From Bacteroidota bacterium (GTDB lineage Bacteria > Bacteroidota > Bacteroidia > Chitinophagales > Chitinophagaceae), in assembly GCA_021780705.1 (NCBI GenBank), contig JAJXYG010000294.1, positions 1-12,752 on the forward strand: DNA of 12,752 bases. Reading direction: 5' to 3'. The notes below the pieces were generated by a model. It did not search any database. It was not told where the DNA came from and saw only the letters and a list, made by a program, of their open reading frames with translations. The stretch's first letter is position 1, and each line of letters opens with the position of its first letter. This document shows, in pieces, positions 1 through 6,060 of this stretch. A program made the position numbers and the translations under genes.

Positions 1-1
1 T

Positions 2-277
2 GTACTGAGTGTATTATTCCTCGTCGCACCCGCTTCCAGTCTGGGATCCCTGGATGCCTTGCCAGTGGCATTACTGGTACTGGGCATTGGTCTGAGTTTT
101 GGAGGCCCTACCGGGTATGCCATCAATCCAGCCCGTGACCTGGGCCCCCGGATCATGCATCAGTTGCTGCCTATAGCCCATAAGGGACCCAGCAATTGGG
201 GGTATGCCTGGGTGCCCATCCTGGGACCTCTTGCAGGTGGCTTGCTGGCTGCAATCGTGTTTGGAATGATCCACTAA
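2..277 (+). CDS. glpF: Aquaglyceroporin (MIP family, GlpF-like), C-terminal part
   Basis: This is the 91-residue C-terminal end of a MIP-family channel, open through the left edge of the window. GlpF-type proteins let glycerol and small neutral solutes cross the inner membrane by facilitated diffusion. Seen: the second NPA box in the context GYAINPARDLGPR. The Asp directly after NPAR is the residue that, in this family, marks glycerol-conducting members rather than strict water channels. A glycine-rich last membrane helix (WVPILGPLAGGLLAAIVFGM) follows and the protein ends directly after it. The internal TTG at 59 is not a credible start, because the frame continues upstream with hydrophobic helix sequence and the family needs about 240 residues. 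No glycerol kinase gene is visible, so a role in glycerol uptake rests on the motif alone. Confidence 0.9.
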   Translation, partial: VLSVLFLVAPASSLGSLDALPVALLVLGIGLSFGGPTGYAINPARDLGPRIMHQLLPIAHKGPSNWGYAWVPILGPLAGGLLAAIVFGMIH

Positions 278-301
278 CCGGTCCTCCAATAGGAGACCCT
301 G

Positions 302-333
302 TTGAGGACCAGACAAAATGGGTTGTATCTTTG
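302..333 (+). promoter_or_regulatory. Bacteroidota-type promoter for lipB
   Basis: TTG at 302-304, a 21-nt spacer, then TATCTTTG at 326-333, which matches the Bacteroidota -33/-7 consensus TTG-N(19-21)-TAnnTTTG. Transcription would start near 339-341, about 10 nt before the lipB start chosen at 350. The position rules out translation from the TTG at 302, which is part of the promoter. Confidence 0.7.
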
Positions 334-349
334 CAGAAATACTTTTCAT

Positions 350-1117
350 TTGGAAAAACAAAATGTTATTTTCAGGGACCTGGGAATCGTACCCTACAAA
401 ACGGGGTGGGACTACCAGGAAGAACTGGTCCGAAAGAATGTTGAGATCAAGATTGCCGCCAGGAAGGCAGCATCCGAAAATCCCGAAAACATGGAAGGGA
501 CAGGGCTTGCTGTATCCACTACCCATTACCTGCTATTTTGCGAACATCCTCCTGTTTATACGCTCGGAAAGAGCGGTCATATTGAAAATGTCCTGATAAG
601 TGAAGATGAAATGGAAGAGAAAGAAATTGAATTTTTCAGGACCAACCGGGGCGGAGACATCACCTTTCATGGATTACAGCAGGTGGTGGGATATCCCATC
701 CTGGACCTTGAGCGTTTTTATACCGACATTGGAAGGTACCTGAGAGACCTCGAAGAGGTGATCATCAGAACCATTGAAGAATATGGAATTAAGGGGGGAA
801 GAAGCAAAGGAGAAACCGGAGTGTGGATTGACGCGGGAATACCGGGTAAGGAGCGGAAAATCTGCGCAATGGGAATCAGGTGCAGCAGGTGGATTACCAT
901 GCATGGTTTTGCCCTTAATGTCAATACGGACCTGTCCTTTTTTGACCATATCATTCCCTGCGGAATTGTAAACAAGCAGGTGACTTCCATAGAAAGGGAA
1001 CTGGGCCATCCGGTCGATTTCGCAGAAGTCCAGAAAAAGATCAGGGAACACTTTTGTACCGTGTTTGGAGTCACACTCAGCGAAGTTCATTCCCCTGGGC
1101 ATCCAGTGCAGGCATAG
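350..1117 (+). CDS. lipB: Octanoyl-[acyl-carrier-protein]:protein N-octanoyltransferase LipB
   Basis: LipB moves octanoyl groups from acyl carrier protein to a lysine of lipoyl domains (pyruvate and 2-oxoglutarate dehydrogenases, glycine cleavage H protein), the first step of endogenous lipoate synthesis in the cytoplasm. Seen in the 255-residue product: the family box RGGDITFHG at residues 100-108, the lysine of KICAMGIR (Lys170) and the cysteine of IPCG (Cys204). These fit the conserved Lys/Cys catalytic pair of the family. The frame is open from TTG at 302, but a promoter sits at 302-333, so I choose TTG at 350 (MEKQNVIFRDLG), where family homology begins. The box usually continues HGPGQ; here it reads HGLQQ, an unusual change. 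The 3' end overlaps the convergent gene by 41 bp. No lipA is in view. Confidence 0.9.
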   Translation: MEKQNVIFRDLGIVPYKTGWDYQEELVRKNVEIKIAARKAASENPENMEGTGLAVSTTHYLLFCEHPPVYTLGKSGHIENVLISEDEMEEKEIEFFRTNRGGDITFHGLQQVVGYPILDLERFYTDIGRYLRDLEEVIIRTIEEYGIKGGRSKGETGVWIDAGIPGKERKICAMGIRCSRWITMHGFALNVNTDLSFFDHIIPCGIVNKQVTSIERELGHPVDFAEVQKKIREHFCTVFGVTLSEVHSPGHPVQA

Positions 1118-1814
1118 GCTCCCCGTCTTTGGGGATAAAAACCTTATTTTTTTCCAACAGATTGCCGTCTTCATAAAGCTCAAAATTGAAGAGCCCGGAA
1201 TGGGTAAAATTGGATTTGTCCAGTATAAGCCTGGGTTCGGGCAGGTGTTTGATCTCGAATAGGGGGGTGCCATCTCCTTCAAAAAATTTGATGGAATATT
1301 TTCTGTGGGAAGCATCCGGCAGCAGAATGATGACATTGTTGTCCTTCCCGGTAAAAACGTGACGTGAAGGCACAAAGACATTTTTTACCATGGCCGGAGG
1401 CCTGGAAATGATCTTGTTATTAGGGGGCAGGTGTGCCTCCTGGTAGGTTTCCTGGATTCCGCGGGTAGCCTGGGGGAGCGGTGCAGAAGGTCTGTAGGAA
1501 GGGCTGAAAAGATAGGAACCTCCTTCAAAGGTGATGAAAACCCGGTAGTATTGAGGGGTGGATAGTTCTGAATTGTCAACAAATCCGTTCAATCTGGAGT
1601 GGACATTGAGGACATTACCAATGGTTTTGAAATTTTTGAGGCTGTCCGTGGATCGTTGTATGAGAATGTCGGACAGGGAAGTGAACGGATTATTCCACGA
1701 TACCAGGACCCTGGTCCCCACCCGGGTGACCGAAACGTCTGGAAGGATCTTCTGAGAAAAACCCTTGTAGCCAATCAGGGACAGTAAGCATAAGGTCGTG
1801 AAATATTTCCGCAT
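1077..1814 (-). CDS. Secreted protein of unknown function with an FN3-like N-terminal domain
   Basis: I do not recognise this 245-residue protein. It starts with MRKYFTTLCLLSLIGYKGFSQ, a signal peptide of the Bacteroidota style with likely signal peptidase I cleavage before or after the Gln, so it should be periplasmic or outer-membrane associated. Residues about 25-105 alternate strands in a way that resembles a fibronectin type III or immunoglobulin-like fold (a VSVTRVGTRVLVSWNNP start, later YYRVFITFEGGSYLFSPSY). A proline-rich linker follows (about 106-145), then a second beta-rich part (about 146-235) ending in KVFIPKDGEP. No catalytic motif, lipobox or clear sorting domain is seen. It has its own candidate promoter and lies downstream of the PLP enzyme on the same strand. 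Its last 13 codons are antisense to the end of lipB. Confidence 0.75.
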   Translation of the reverse strand: MRKYFTTLCLLSLIGYKGFSQKILPDVSVTRVGTRVLVSWNNPFTSLSDILIQRSTDSLKNFKTIGNVLNVHSRLNGFVDNSELSTPQYYRVFITFEGGSYLFSPSYRPSAPLPQATRGIQETYQEAHLPPNNKIISRPPAMVKNVFVPSRHVFTGKDNNVIILLPDASHRKYSIKFFEGDGTPLFEIKHLPEPRLILDKSNFTHSGLFNFELYEDGNLLEKNKVFIPKDGEPMPALDAQGNELR

Positions 1815-1848
1815 GGGCCCGGCTAATCTATTAATTCTTTTGACTCGG

Positions 1849-1856
1849 CAAATATA
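1849..1856 (-). promoter_or_regulatory. Candidate -7 promoter element for the secreted protein gene
   Basis: Read on the minus strand this is TATATTTG, a full match to TAnnTTTG, 34 nt upstream of the ATG at 1814. No good TTG -33 element is found at the expected distance, so the promoter is only moderately supported. It lies in the 60-nt gap after the PLP enzyme gene and would make the downstream gene independently expressed. Confidence 0.45.
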
Positions 1857-1874
1857 CCGCCTTGTTAATTGAAT

Positions 1875-2792
1875 CTAAAAATTGAGTGTCCCTGCTGCAA
1901 GGGATTCATTGCCCTGGAGTCCGCCGGTATGAAGGCATAGAATCCTGCTTCCTTTTGGGAAATACCCCTTTGCAATGAGGTCAAATATCCCGTACATCAT
2001 TTTGGCCGTGTACACAAAATCAAGAGGGATCTGGTGTCGAAGGTAAAACTCGTTCATAAACCGAATCAGTGAGGCATCTTTTTTGGCAAAGCCGCCAAAA
2101 TGGTAATCCGGGATCAGGGTGAGTCTTCTCAGGTCTGTTACTCCTAATTCCTCCAGCCGTGACCCGATGTCCAGCATATTTCTGAGTGCGGGAAAGGCGA
2201 GTATCGGGGCAGATGACGACCCCTGTAACAGCCCGGCCAGGGTAGTGGCAGAACCCACCGGCACACTGAGGTGAGTAAACACATAAGGGTCAATATATTG
2301 ATTGATAAGGGCCGCTCCTTTTACTCCTGGCCTGCCGAATCCCCCTTCCGGAACCAGTATATGAGTGCCAAAGTCACGGGTTAGGTCCTCCGTCCCCACC
2401 TGGCGGTAATCCGACCTGCTCAAATATTGTATAGTCATTCCCTGGTCCATACAAAATTGAAGGGTATGAGACAGGACTTGCGGTTTTTCTCCCCGAACCA
2501 ATCCAATGGACCGGATTCCCAGGACCCGGCAGGCATAGGAGGCCGCAGCCAGGTGGTTGGAATAAGGCCCTCCCTGGGTAATGAGGGTGGATGGGGCAAG
2601 TTGCCCTGCCTCCCGCAGATAATAAACCAGTTTAAAAATCTTGTTTCCCGAAACCACCGGGTGAATGCAGTCCAGCCTCAGCATACTTACCTCAATACCT
2701 TTATCAAAAAAAACAGGTTCGTCTATCCTATCGGCAGGGACTTCCTTATTTCCAATTATCGGTAAGGTTTTGATCGGTTGGGTTTCATCCAT
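1875..2792 (-). CDS. PLP-dependent enzyme, ACC deaminase/D-cysteine desulfhydrase family
   Basis: A 305-residue fold-type II PLP enzyme. Members deaminate 1-aminocyclopropane-1-carboxylate or break down D-cysteine to pyruvate, ammonia and sulfide; D-cysteine detoxification is the commoner role in bacteria. Seen: HPVVSGNKIFKL with Lys51 as the expected Schiff-base lysine, QGGPYSNHLAA at 73-83 with Ser78 where ACC deaminase has its nucleophilic Ser, and the late LHTGGLQG loop that contacts cofactor or substrate. Length is a little under the usual 320-340. The substrate cannot be decided from sequence. Start ATG 2792 has AAGGA about 9 nt upstream. The gene is divergent from the nucleotidyltransferase and followed by the secreted-protein gene on the same strand. 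Confidence 0.82.
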   Translation of the reverse strand: MDETQPIKTLPIIGNKEVPADRIDEPVFFDKGIEVSMLRLDCIHPVVSGNKIFKLVYYLREAGQLAPSTLITQGGPYSNHLAAASYACRVLGIRSIGLVRGEKPQVLSHTLQFCMDQGMTIQYLSRSDYRQVGTEDLTRDFGTHILVPEGGFGRPGVKGAALINQYIDPYVFTHLSVPVGSATTLAGLLQGSSSAPILAFPALRNMLDIGSRLEELGVTDLRRLTLIPDYHFGGFAKKDASLIRFMNEFYLRHQIPLDFVYTAKMMYGIFDLIAKGYFPKGSRILCLHTGGLQGNESLAAGTLNF

Positions 2793-2816
2793 AAAAATTG
2801 TTCCTTAATTTAGCAA

Positions 2817-2849
2817 TAAAATTACCAAGGTCCGGGGTATTTTGAACAA
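2817..2849 (-). promoter_or_regulatory. Weak candidate promoter for the PLP enzyme gene
   Basis: On the minus strand: TTG (2849-2847), a 22-nt spacer, then TAATTTTA (2824-2817), which differs from TAnnTTTG at the last base. Transcription would start about 18 nt upstream of the ATG at 2792. Offered only because position and spacing fit. Confidence 0.3.
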
Positions 2850-2875
2850 TCTGCGGTCCTTTAAAACTGAAACAT

Positions 2876-3775
2876 ATGAAACCAACACTATTGATTCTGG
2901 CTGCAGGTATGGGAAGTCGTTATGGAGGTATTAAGCAAATGGACTCCTTTGGTCCGGGAGGGGAGACGATTATCGATTATTCCATTTTTGATGCCATCCG
3001 GGCCGGATTTGGGAAAATTGTATTTGTCATCAGGAAGGATTTTGCCGAGAATTTCAAAAATATTTTTGAACAGAAGCTAAAAGGCAAGGTGGAAACCGCC
3101 TATGTTATGCAGGATCTGGATGCATTCACCGGAGGGTATGAGTATTCCAGGGAGCGTTCCAAGCCATGGGGTACGGCACATGCCGTATTATGTGCCAGGG
3201 ATGCTATTGCAGAACCTTTTGCGGTTATCAATGCAGATGATTTTTATGGCAGGGATGCCTTTGAGAAGGCCTACCAGTTTCTCGTTCATGAGGTTTCCAG
3301 TAAGACCTGGTGCATTATCGGTTACCAGCTCGCAAAGACCCTGTCAGAAAACGGTACGGTAAGCCGCGGAGTATGCCAGGTTGACGCCGAAGGGAACCTG
3401 GTAGGAATTCGCGAGCGGGTGAAAATCTACCGGGACGCAGGTCAGATCGTCTTTGAAGAAAACGACACCAAAACACCATTAGGAGAGGATACCTCCGTTA
3501 GTATGAATTTTTGGGGATTTCATCCGGACTCATTCAATTTCATCCAAAAGGAATTTCAAAATTTCATTCGGGAAAACGGAGACAAGCCCAAGGCTGAATT
3601 CTTCATTCCTATCATTGGAGATATCTTTATTAAGGATCAGGGAGGTAAAATCAAGGTCATCCCTACCTCTGCGCAGTGGTTTGGCGTCACCTACAAGGAG
3701 GATGCGCCCGGAGTGAAAGAAAAGATACGGGGGCTAATTGATAGCGGGGCATATCCTGAAAATCTCTGGAATTAG
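2876..3775 (+). CDS. Sugar-phosphate nucleotidyltransferase family protein
   Basis: A 299-residue GT-A-like nucleotidyltransferase, the fold of enzymes that join a nucleoside triphosphate to a sugar phosphate to make an activated sugar. Seen: the N-terminal nucleotide-binding loop LILAAGMGSRYGGIKQMD (residues 6-23), KPWGTAHA (96-103) typical of the family's second contact region, and NADDFYG (119-125) supplying acidic metal-binding residues. The loop GSRYGGIKQ departs from the GxGTRLxPxT of RmlA and GlmU, so the exact sugar and nucleotide are unknown. No sugar-biosynthesis neighbours help. The gene stands alone, divergent from the PLP enzyme gene and convergent with the protease gene. No strong TAnnTTTG promoter is visible in the 83-nt gap upstream; TATTTTG at 2838 is one base short. 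Confidence 0.83.
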   Translation: MKPTLLILAAGMGSRYGGIKQMDSFGPGGETIIDYSIFDAIRAGFGKIVFVIRKDFAENFKNIFEQKLKGKVETAYVMQDLDAFTGGYEYSRERSKPWGTAHAVLCARDAIAEPFAVINADDFYGRDAFEKAYQFLVHEVSSKTWCIIGYQLAKTLSENGTVSRGVCQVDAEGNLVGIRERVKIYRDAGQIVFEENDTKTPLGEDTSVSMNFWGFHPDSFNFIQKEFQNFIRENGDKPKAEFFIPIIGDIFIKDQGGKIKVIPTSAQWFGVTYKEDAPGVKEKIRGLIDSGAYPENLWN

Positions 3776-3843
3776 GAGAAACTGTATTCCCGCAAGTCAA
3801 AGCGGAATTTCAGGGCCTGGGCACAGCCTGATTCTTCCCGGGC

Positions 3844-4944
3844 TTAATTGCCCTTCACCATGTATACATAATCTTCAATCTTCCTGATTTGTTGCACCCG
3901 GTCATGCCCCTTGAGGGTATTGACTACCGGAAGTCTCACAGAATCCTGGGGACTGATATTTTTAAGGGCAGCAAGGATGTTCTTGCTTTTGATGGCAAAT
4001 ACGACCCCATCGGCATTGGTTTCCTTACTACTGATGATACCTATCACCTGGCCGCTTTTGTCTAAAACCGGGCCTCCGCTGTTACCCGGGTTGGCTGATA
4101 TGCTAATCTGATAAGAAGTGGTATCACCTGAATAGCCGGATTCCGCGCTCAGATAGCCTTCTCCATAGACCACTTCCTCTCTAGGATAGCCCAGGGTAAA
4201 GATATGTTCCCCCAAATCGGACGGGGTTTTGGAAAAGGTGTAGGGCAGCCCGGTTACCCTCTTAAAGGTGGTATCAGTGATCTTCAGGATGGCCAGGTCC
4301 GTCTGGCGGTCAATATAAACGGCTTTAGCCACAAACTGATCCCCTTTCTTATTTTCTACGATGATATTATGGGCGTTTTCCACCACATGGGCATTGGTGA
4401 CCAGGTATCCTCTCCCATCCAGCAAAAATCCGGTCGCCCTGAAATTGGCTTCAAATGCAGGCCGGGTGGTTTTATTGGCCGTGGCGGAGGCGTCGTTGAG
4501 TTTGTGCTCAAACTGGTTGAGCTTGCTTTCAAACTGATTCAGTTTATGGTCTACCAGGGGAGTGATCACTGCGACTTTATTCTCAGAAAAGATAGAAATC
4601 AGGGTGCCGGAAGCAATGGAGACAATTCCTGCAATGGAGGCTGCCACCGCAATAGTGCGCCGGTACCGGTTCCACAGGTACACAATTTTGGCCTTGGCCT
4701 TACCTTCTTTCAGGGAAATCAGTCCTTCATTGGCAAGCTTATTTTCTACTTCATGAAGCTGATGCCGCAGGGCTTTTCTTTCACCCAACTTGTCCATTTC
4801 CCCCAGAAAAAAGGTCTGTTCGGCAGCGCGCTGGTCTATTTCAGGGTGGTTCTTTCTGAGCTCCTCGAAATAGATCATTTCCTGTGGAGACATCTCACCA
4901 CTCCGGTATCTCTCAATTGCATCCATTAATAAAATATCATCCAT
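3844..4944 (-). CDS. Membrane-anchored trypsin-like serine protease with anti-sigma-like N-terminus
   Basis: A 366-residue protein from ATG 4944, one nucleotide after the sigma gene stop. Order: residues 1-75, a cytoplasmic helical region with RYRSGEMSPQEMIYFEEL, resembling the sigma-binding N-terminus of zinc-free anti-sigma factors of Bacteroidota; about 97-119, one membrane helix after basic residues; about 132-151, three heptads (KLNQFES, KLNQFEH, KLND) likely forming a coiled coil; about 168-335, a Deg/trypsin-type S1 protease with TNAHVV (His186), DRQTDLAIL (Asp216) and NPGNSGGP (Ser289). The triad is intact. No PDZ domain follows, unlike DegP or DegS. Inferred topology puts the protease in the periplasm. 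The fusion suggests that one protein holds the sigma factor and senses or processes envelope signals; this is inference. Upstream TTG 4971 and ATG 4956 lie inside the sigma gene; 4956 is a possible alternative. Confidence 0.85.
   Translation of the reverse strand: MDDILLMDAIERYRSGEMSPQEMIYFEELRKNHPEIDQRAAEQTFFLGEMDKLGERKALRHQLHEVENKLANEGLISLKEGKAKAKIVYLWNRYRRTIAVAASIAGIVSIASGTLISIFSENKVAVITPLVDHKLNQFESKLNQFEHKLNDASATANKTTRPAFEANFRATGFLLDGRGYLVTNAHVVENAHNIIVENKKGDQFVAKAVYIDRQTDLAILKITDTTFKRVTGLPYTFSKTPSDLGEHIFTLGYPREEVVYGEGYLSAESGYSGDTTSYQISISANPGNSGGPVLDKSGQVIGIISSKETNADGVVFAIKSKNILAALKNISPQDSVRLPVVNTLKGHDRVQQIRKIEDYVYMVKGN
4495..4557 (-). repeat. 21-bp tandem repeats encoding coiled-coil heptads
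   Basis: Two adjacent 21-bp units (4495-4515 and 4516-4536) agree at 17 of 21 bases, and a third (4537-4557) is more diverged. They encode the KLNQFES / KLNQFEH / KLN heptads just outside the membrane helix of the protease. Unit length of exactly one heptad suggests growth of the stalk by duplication without shifting helix register. Confidence 0.7.
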
Positions 4945-4945
4945 C

Positions 4946-5512
4946 TTAATCCACATTTTTATATTGAGCAAAAAATATCTTTTTCAATCGGACCAGGCAC
5001 TTATATTTCTGGGTTTTGGCATTTTCCGCATTGGTGTACCCAAAATCTGCTGCAATTTCCGGCATGGTCTTTCTCTGTATATAAAAAGCCTCCAGCAGGC
5101 TTTTGCAAGGTTCTCCCAGTTTGGAAAGGGCATCTTCTAACAGCAGAAAATCGTCATTTTGCTTTTCGTGCCATTCCAGCTCCTCATCCACGGCCACCAT
5201 TTCTTCAGCCAACTCGTAGGAGGGGTAATACCGGTTTGATTTTTGTAATCTCTTGAGCCACAATCGTCTGCAAACCGAATACAGGTAAGTCTTGATTTGG
5301 CAGCTCAGGGTAAAGGAACTTGATTTGGCCTTTTCATAGAGTACGATCATCGATTCCTGAAAAATATCCCTGGCATCTTCAGGATACCCGTTATTTTTCA
5401 ATATAAAACCCAAAATCGTAGAAAAATTCTCCTTGTAAATGGTCTCAATTGCGTCAGAATCATTCCTAACCAGACCTTCCAAAAGGGATTTTTCCTGTTC
5501 AAAAATTGTCAC
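4946..5512 (-). CDS. ECF-type RNA polymerase sigma factor
   Basis: A 188-residue extracytoplasmic-function sigma factor from GTG 5512. Seen: region 2 around residues 25-85 with DARDIFQESMIVLYEKA (core binding, -10 recognition), an acidic linker (EEMVAVDEELEWHEKQ), and region 4 at about 130-185 with LGEPCKSLLEAFYIQRKTMPEIAADFGYT, a helix-turn-helix for the -35 element, then a basic end (KYKCLVRLKKIF). Length fits the family. The frame is open up to a TTG at 5599, but no ATG lies in that extension, it overlaps the promoter motif, and family homology begins at the GTG. The protease/anti-sigma gene starts 1 nt after the stop, so the two are surely cotranscribed and probably translationally coupled. 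The promoter motif at 5523-5553 would give an almost leaderless mRNA. Confidence 0.88.
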   Translation of the reverse strand: MTIFEQEKSLLEGLVRNDSDAIETIYKENFSTILGFILKNNGYPEDARDIFQESMIVLYEKAKSSSFTLSCQIKTYLYSVCRRLWLKRLQKSNRYYPSYELAEEMVAVDEELEWHEKQNDDFLLLEDALSKLGEPCKSLLEAFYIQRKTMPEIAADFGYTNAENAKTQKYKCLVRLKKIFFAQYKNVD

Positions 5513-5522
5513 CGGACTATAG

Positions 5523-5553
5523 TTAATACGTATAATATGGAAAAGTAACCCAA
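5523..5553 (-). promoter_or_regulatory. Candidate promoter of sigma/protease operon (motif copy 1)
   Basis: On the minus strand TTGGGTTAC (5553-5545), one base, 15 nt, then TATTAA (5528-5523). The same arrangement with identical spacing occurs on the plus strand upstream of the lipoprotein gene. Transcription would start a few nt before the GTG at 5512. Sigma-autoregulation is an inference from motif sharing. Confidence 0.55.
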
Positions 5554-5580
5554 AAAATAAATTGAAAAAATTTTTTAATC

Positions 5581-5611
5581 TTGGGTTACCTTTTAGCAAT
5601 CAGGGTATAAA
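5581..5611 (+). promoter_or_regulatory. Candidate promoter of lipoprotein gene (motif copy 2)
   Basis: TTGGGTTAC (5581-5589), one base, 15 nt, then TATAAA (5606-5611), 35 nt before the ATG at 5647. It is the mirror copy of the motif before the sigma gene; the two nonamers form an inverted repeat whose arms are 27 nt apart, around an A-tract/T-tract centre (A6T6, 5565-5576). Could instead be a repressor operator. Confidence 0.55.
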
Positions 5612-5646
5612 CCCCAAATAAATTTCAAAAATCTAAATTAATTAAA

Positions 5647-5844
5647 ATGAAAAAAGTTCTTATTGCTCTTTCAGTATGTGCTGTATTTGCTGCTTGTAAC
5701 AGCGGTTCTACCAATTCAGAAGCTAAAGGTGATTCAACTGCCGTAACCACTGCTACTGACTCCACTAAGATGGCTGCTCCTGATTCCACCAAGATGGATT
5801 CTACCAAGATGGCTGCACCTGCTACTGATACTACCAAGAAATAA
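5647..5844 (+). CDS. Small repeat-containing lipoprotein
   Basis: A 65-residue protein with a signal peptide MKKVLIALSVCAVFAAC; the lipobox FAAC places the lipidated cysteine at residue 17, giving a mature peptide of only 49 residues. The rest is low-complexity and hydrophilic, rich in Thr, Ser, Asp, Lys and Ala, with DSTKM repeated three times and DSTKMAAP twice, ending DTTKK. Acidic and basic residues alternate so the chain is probably disordered. Function unknown; short Thr/Lys/Ala-rich lipoproteins are often structural or stress-linked envelope components, but this is only analogy. It is divergent from the sigma gene with a matching promoter motif, so it may belong to that sigma factor's regulon. 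A strong terminator follows, so it is a single-gene transcript. The minus-strand frame over it is a repeat shadow. Confidence 0.85.
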   Translation: MKKVLIALSVCAVFAACNSGSTNSEAKGDSTAVTTATDSTKMAAPDSTKMDSTKMAAPATDTTKK

Positions 5845-5895
5845 TTCAGGTATCATCATAGTGCCATAAAAAAATTTTTATTTGGCAGGCAATCT

Positions 5896-5925
5896 AAAAG
5901 CCGCTTCCTCCGGGAAGCGGTTTTT
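5896..5925. terminator. Rho-independent terminator after the lipoprotein gene
   Basis: Perfect 8-bp stem CCGCTTCC/GGAAGCGG with loop TCCG, extended by a G-T pair and four A-T pairs into flanking A and T tracts (AAAAG on the left, TTTTT on the right). The flanking tracts make it usable in both directions, though no minus-strand gene ends here. Confidence 0.9.
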
Positions 5926-6017
5926 GTTTCCGGAGGGTGGACAGAGCGCTCCTTCGGAGGAATTTCCTTAATTTTTAGAGAAATTCGGATTTTTTTTGAT
6001 CAGGAAGAAAAATTTGG
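5926..6017. other. Intergenic region upstream of the Phe/Tyr operon promoter
   Basis: No gene is seen. It holds a small hairpin (CTCC-TTC-GGAG, about 5950-5960) and an AT-rich stretch with an eight-T run (about 5991-5998) just upstream of the operon promoter, which could act as an UP-like element. Nothing else is supported. Confidence 0.4.
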
Positions 6018-6048
6018 TTGGAAAATTGAATAGACCTCCTTACTTTTG
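6018..6048 (+). promoter_or_regulatory. Promoter of the Phe/Tyr biosynthesis operon
   Basis: TTG at 6018-6020, a 20-nt spacer, then TACTTTTG at 6041-6048: a full match to the Bacteroidota promoter consensus. Predicted transcription start is near 6054-6056, only 5-7 nt before the leader-peptide ATG at 6061. This is the only strong promoter visible for the six-gene operon. Confidence 0.8.
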
Positions 6049-6060
6049 GCAAATATTTAT

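Noticed and set aside
302..349. Longer lipB frame from TTG 302
   Set aside because: Those codons contain the TTG and TATCTTTG promoter elements, and family homology begins only after 350.
71..526. Minus-strand 151-codon frame across glpF end and lipB start
   Set aside because: Antisense shadow of two genes with clear family motifs; it has no recognisable domain.
2838..2844. TATTTTG as -7 promoter of the nucleotidyltransferase gene
   Set aside because: One base shorter than TAnnTTTG and no TTG at a suitable distance upstream.
3776..3843. Possible terminator between the convergent nucleotidyltransferase and protease genes
   Set aside because: Only short GC stems (CAGG(G)C/GCCTG; GGGC/GCCC) and no T tract on either strand, so not reported as a feature.
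4204..4929. Plus-strand 241-codon frame opposite the protease gene
   Set aside because: Antisense shadow of a gene with an intact catalytic triad; its composition looks like reverse-complement translation.
4945..4971. Extension of the protease protein to TTG 4971
   Set aside because: It lies within the end of the sigma gene; ATG 4944 directly after the sigma stop begins the recognisable anti-sigma-like region. ATG 4956 remains possible.
5513..5599. 29-residue N-terminal extension of the sigma factor from TTG 5599
   Set aside because: It has no ATG, is AT-driven sequence with no sigma homology, and overlaps the promoter motif of the operon.
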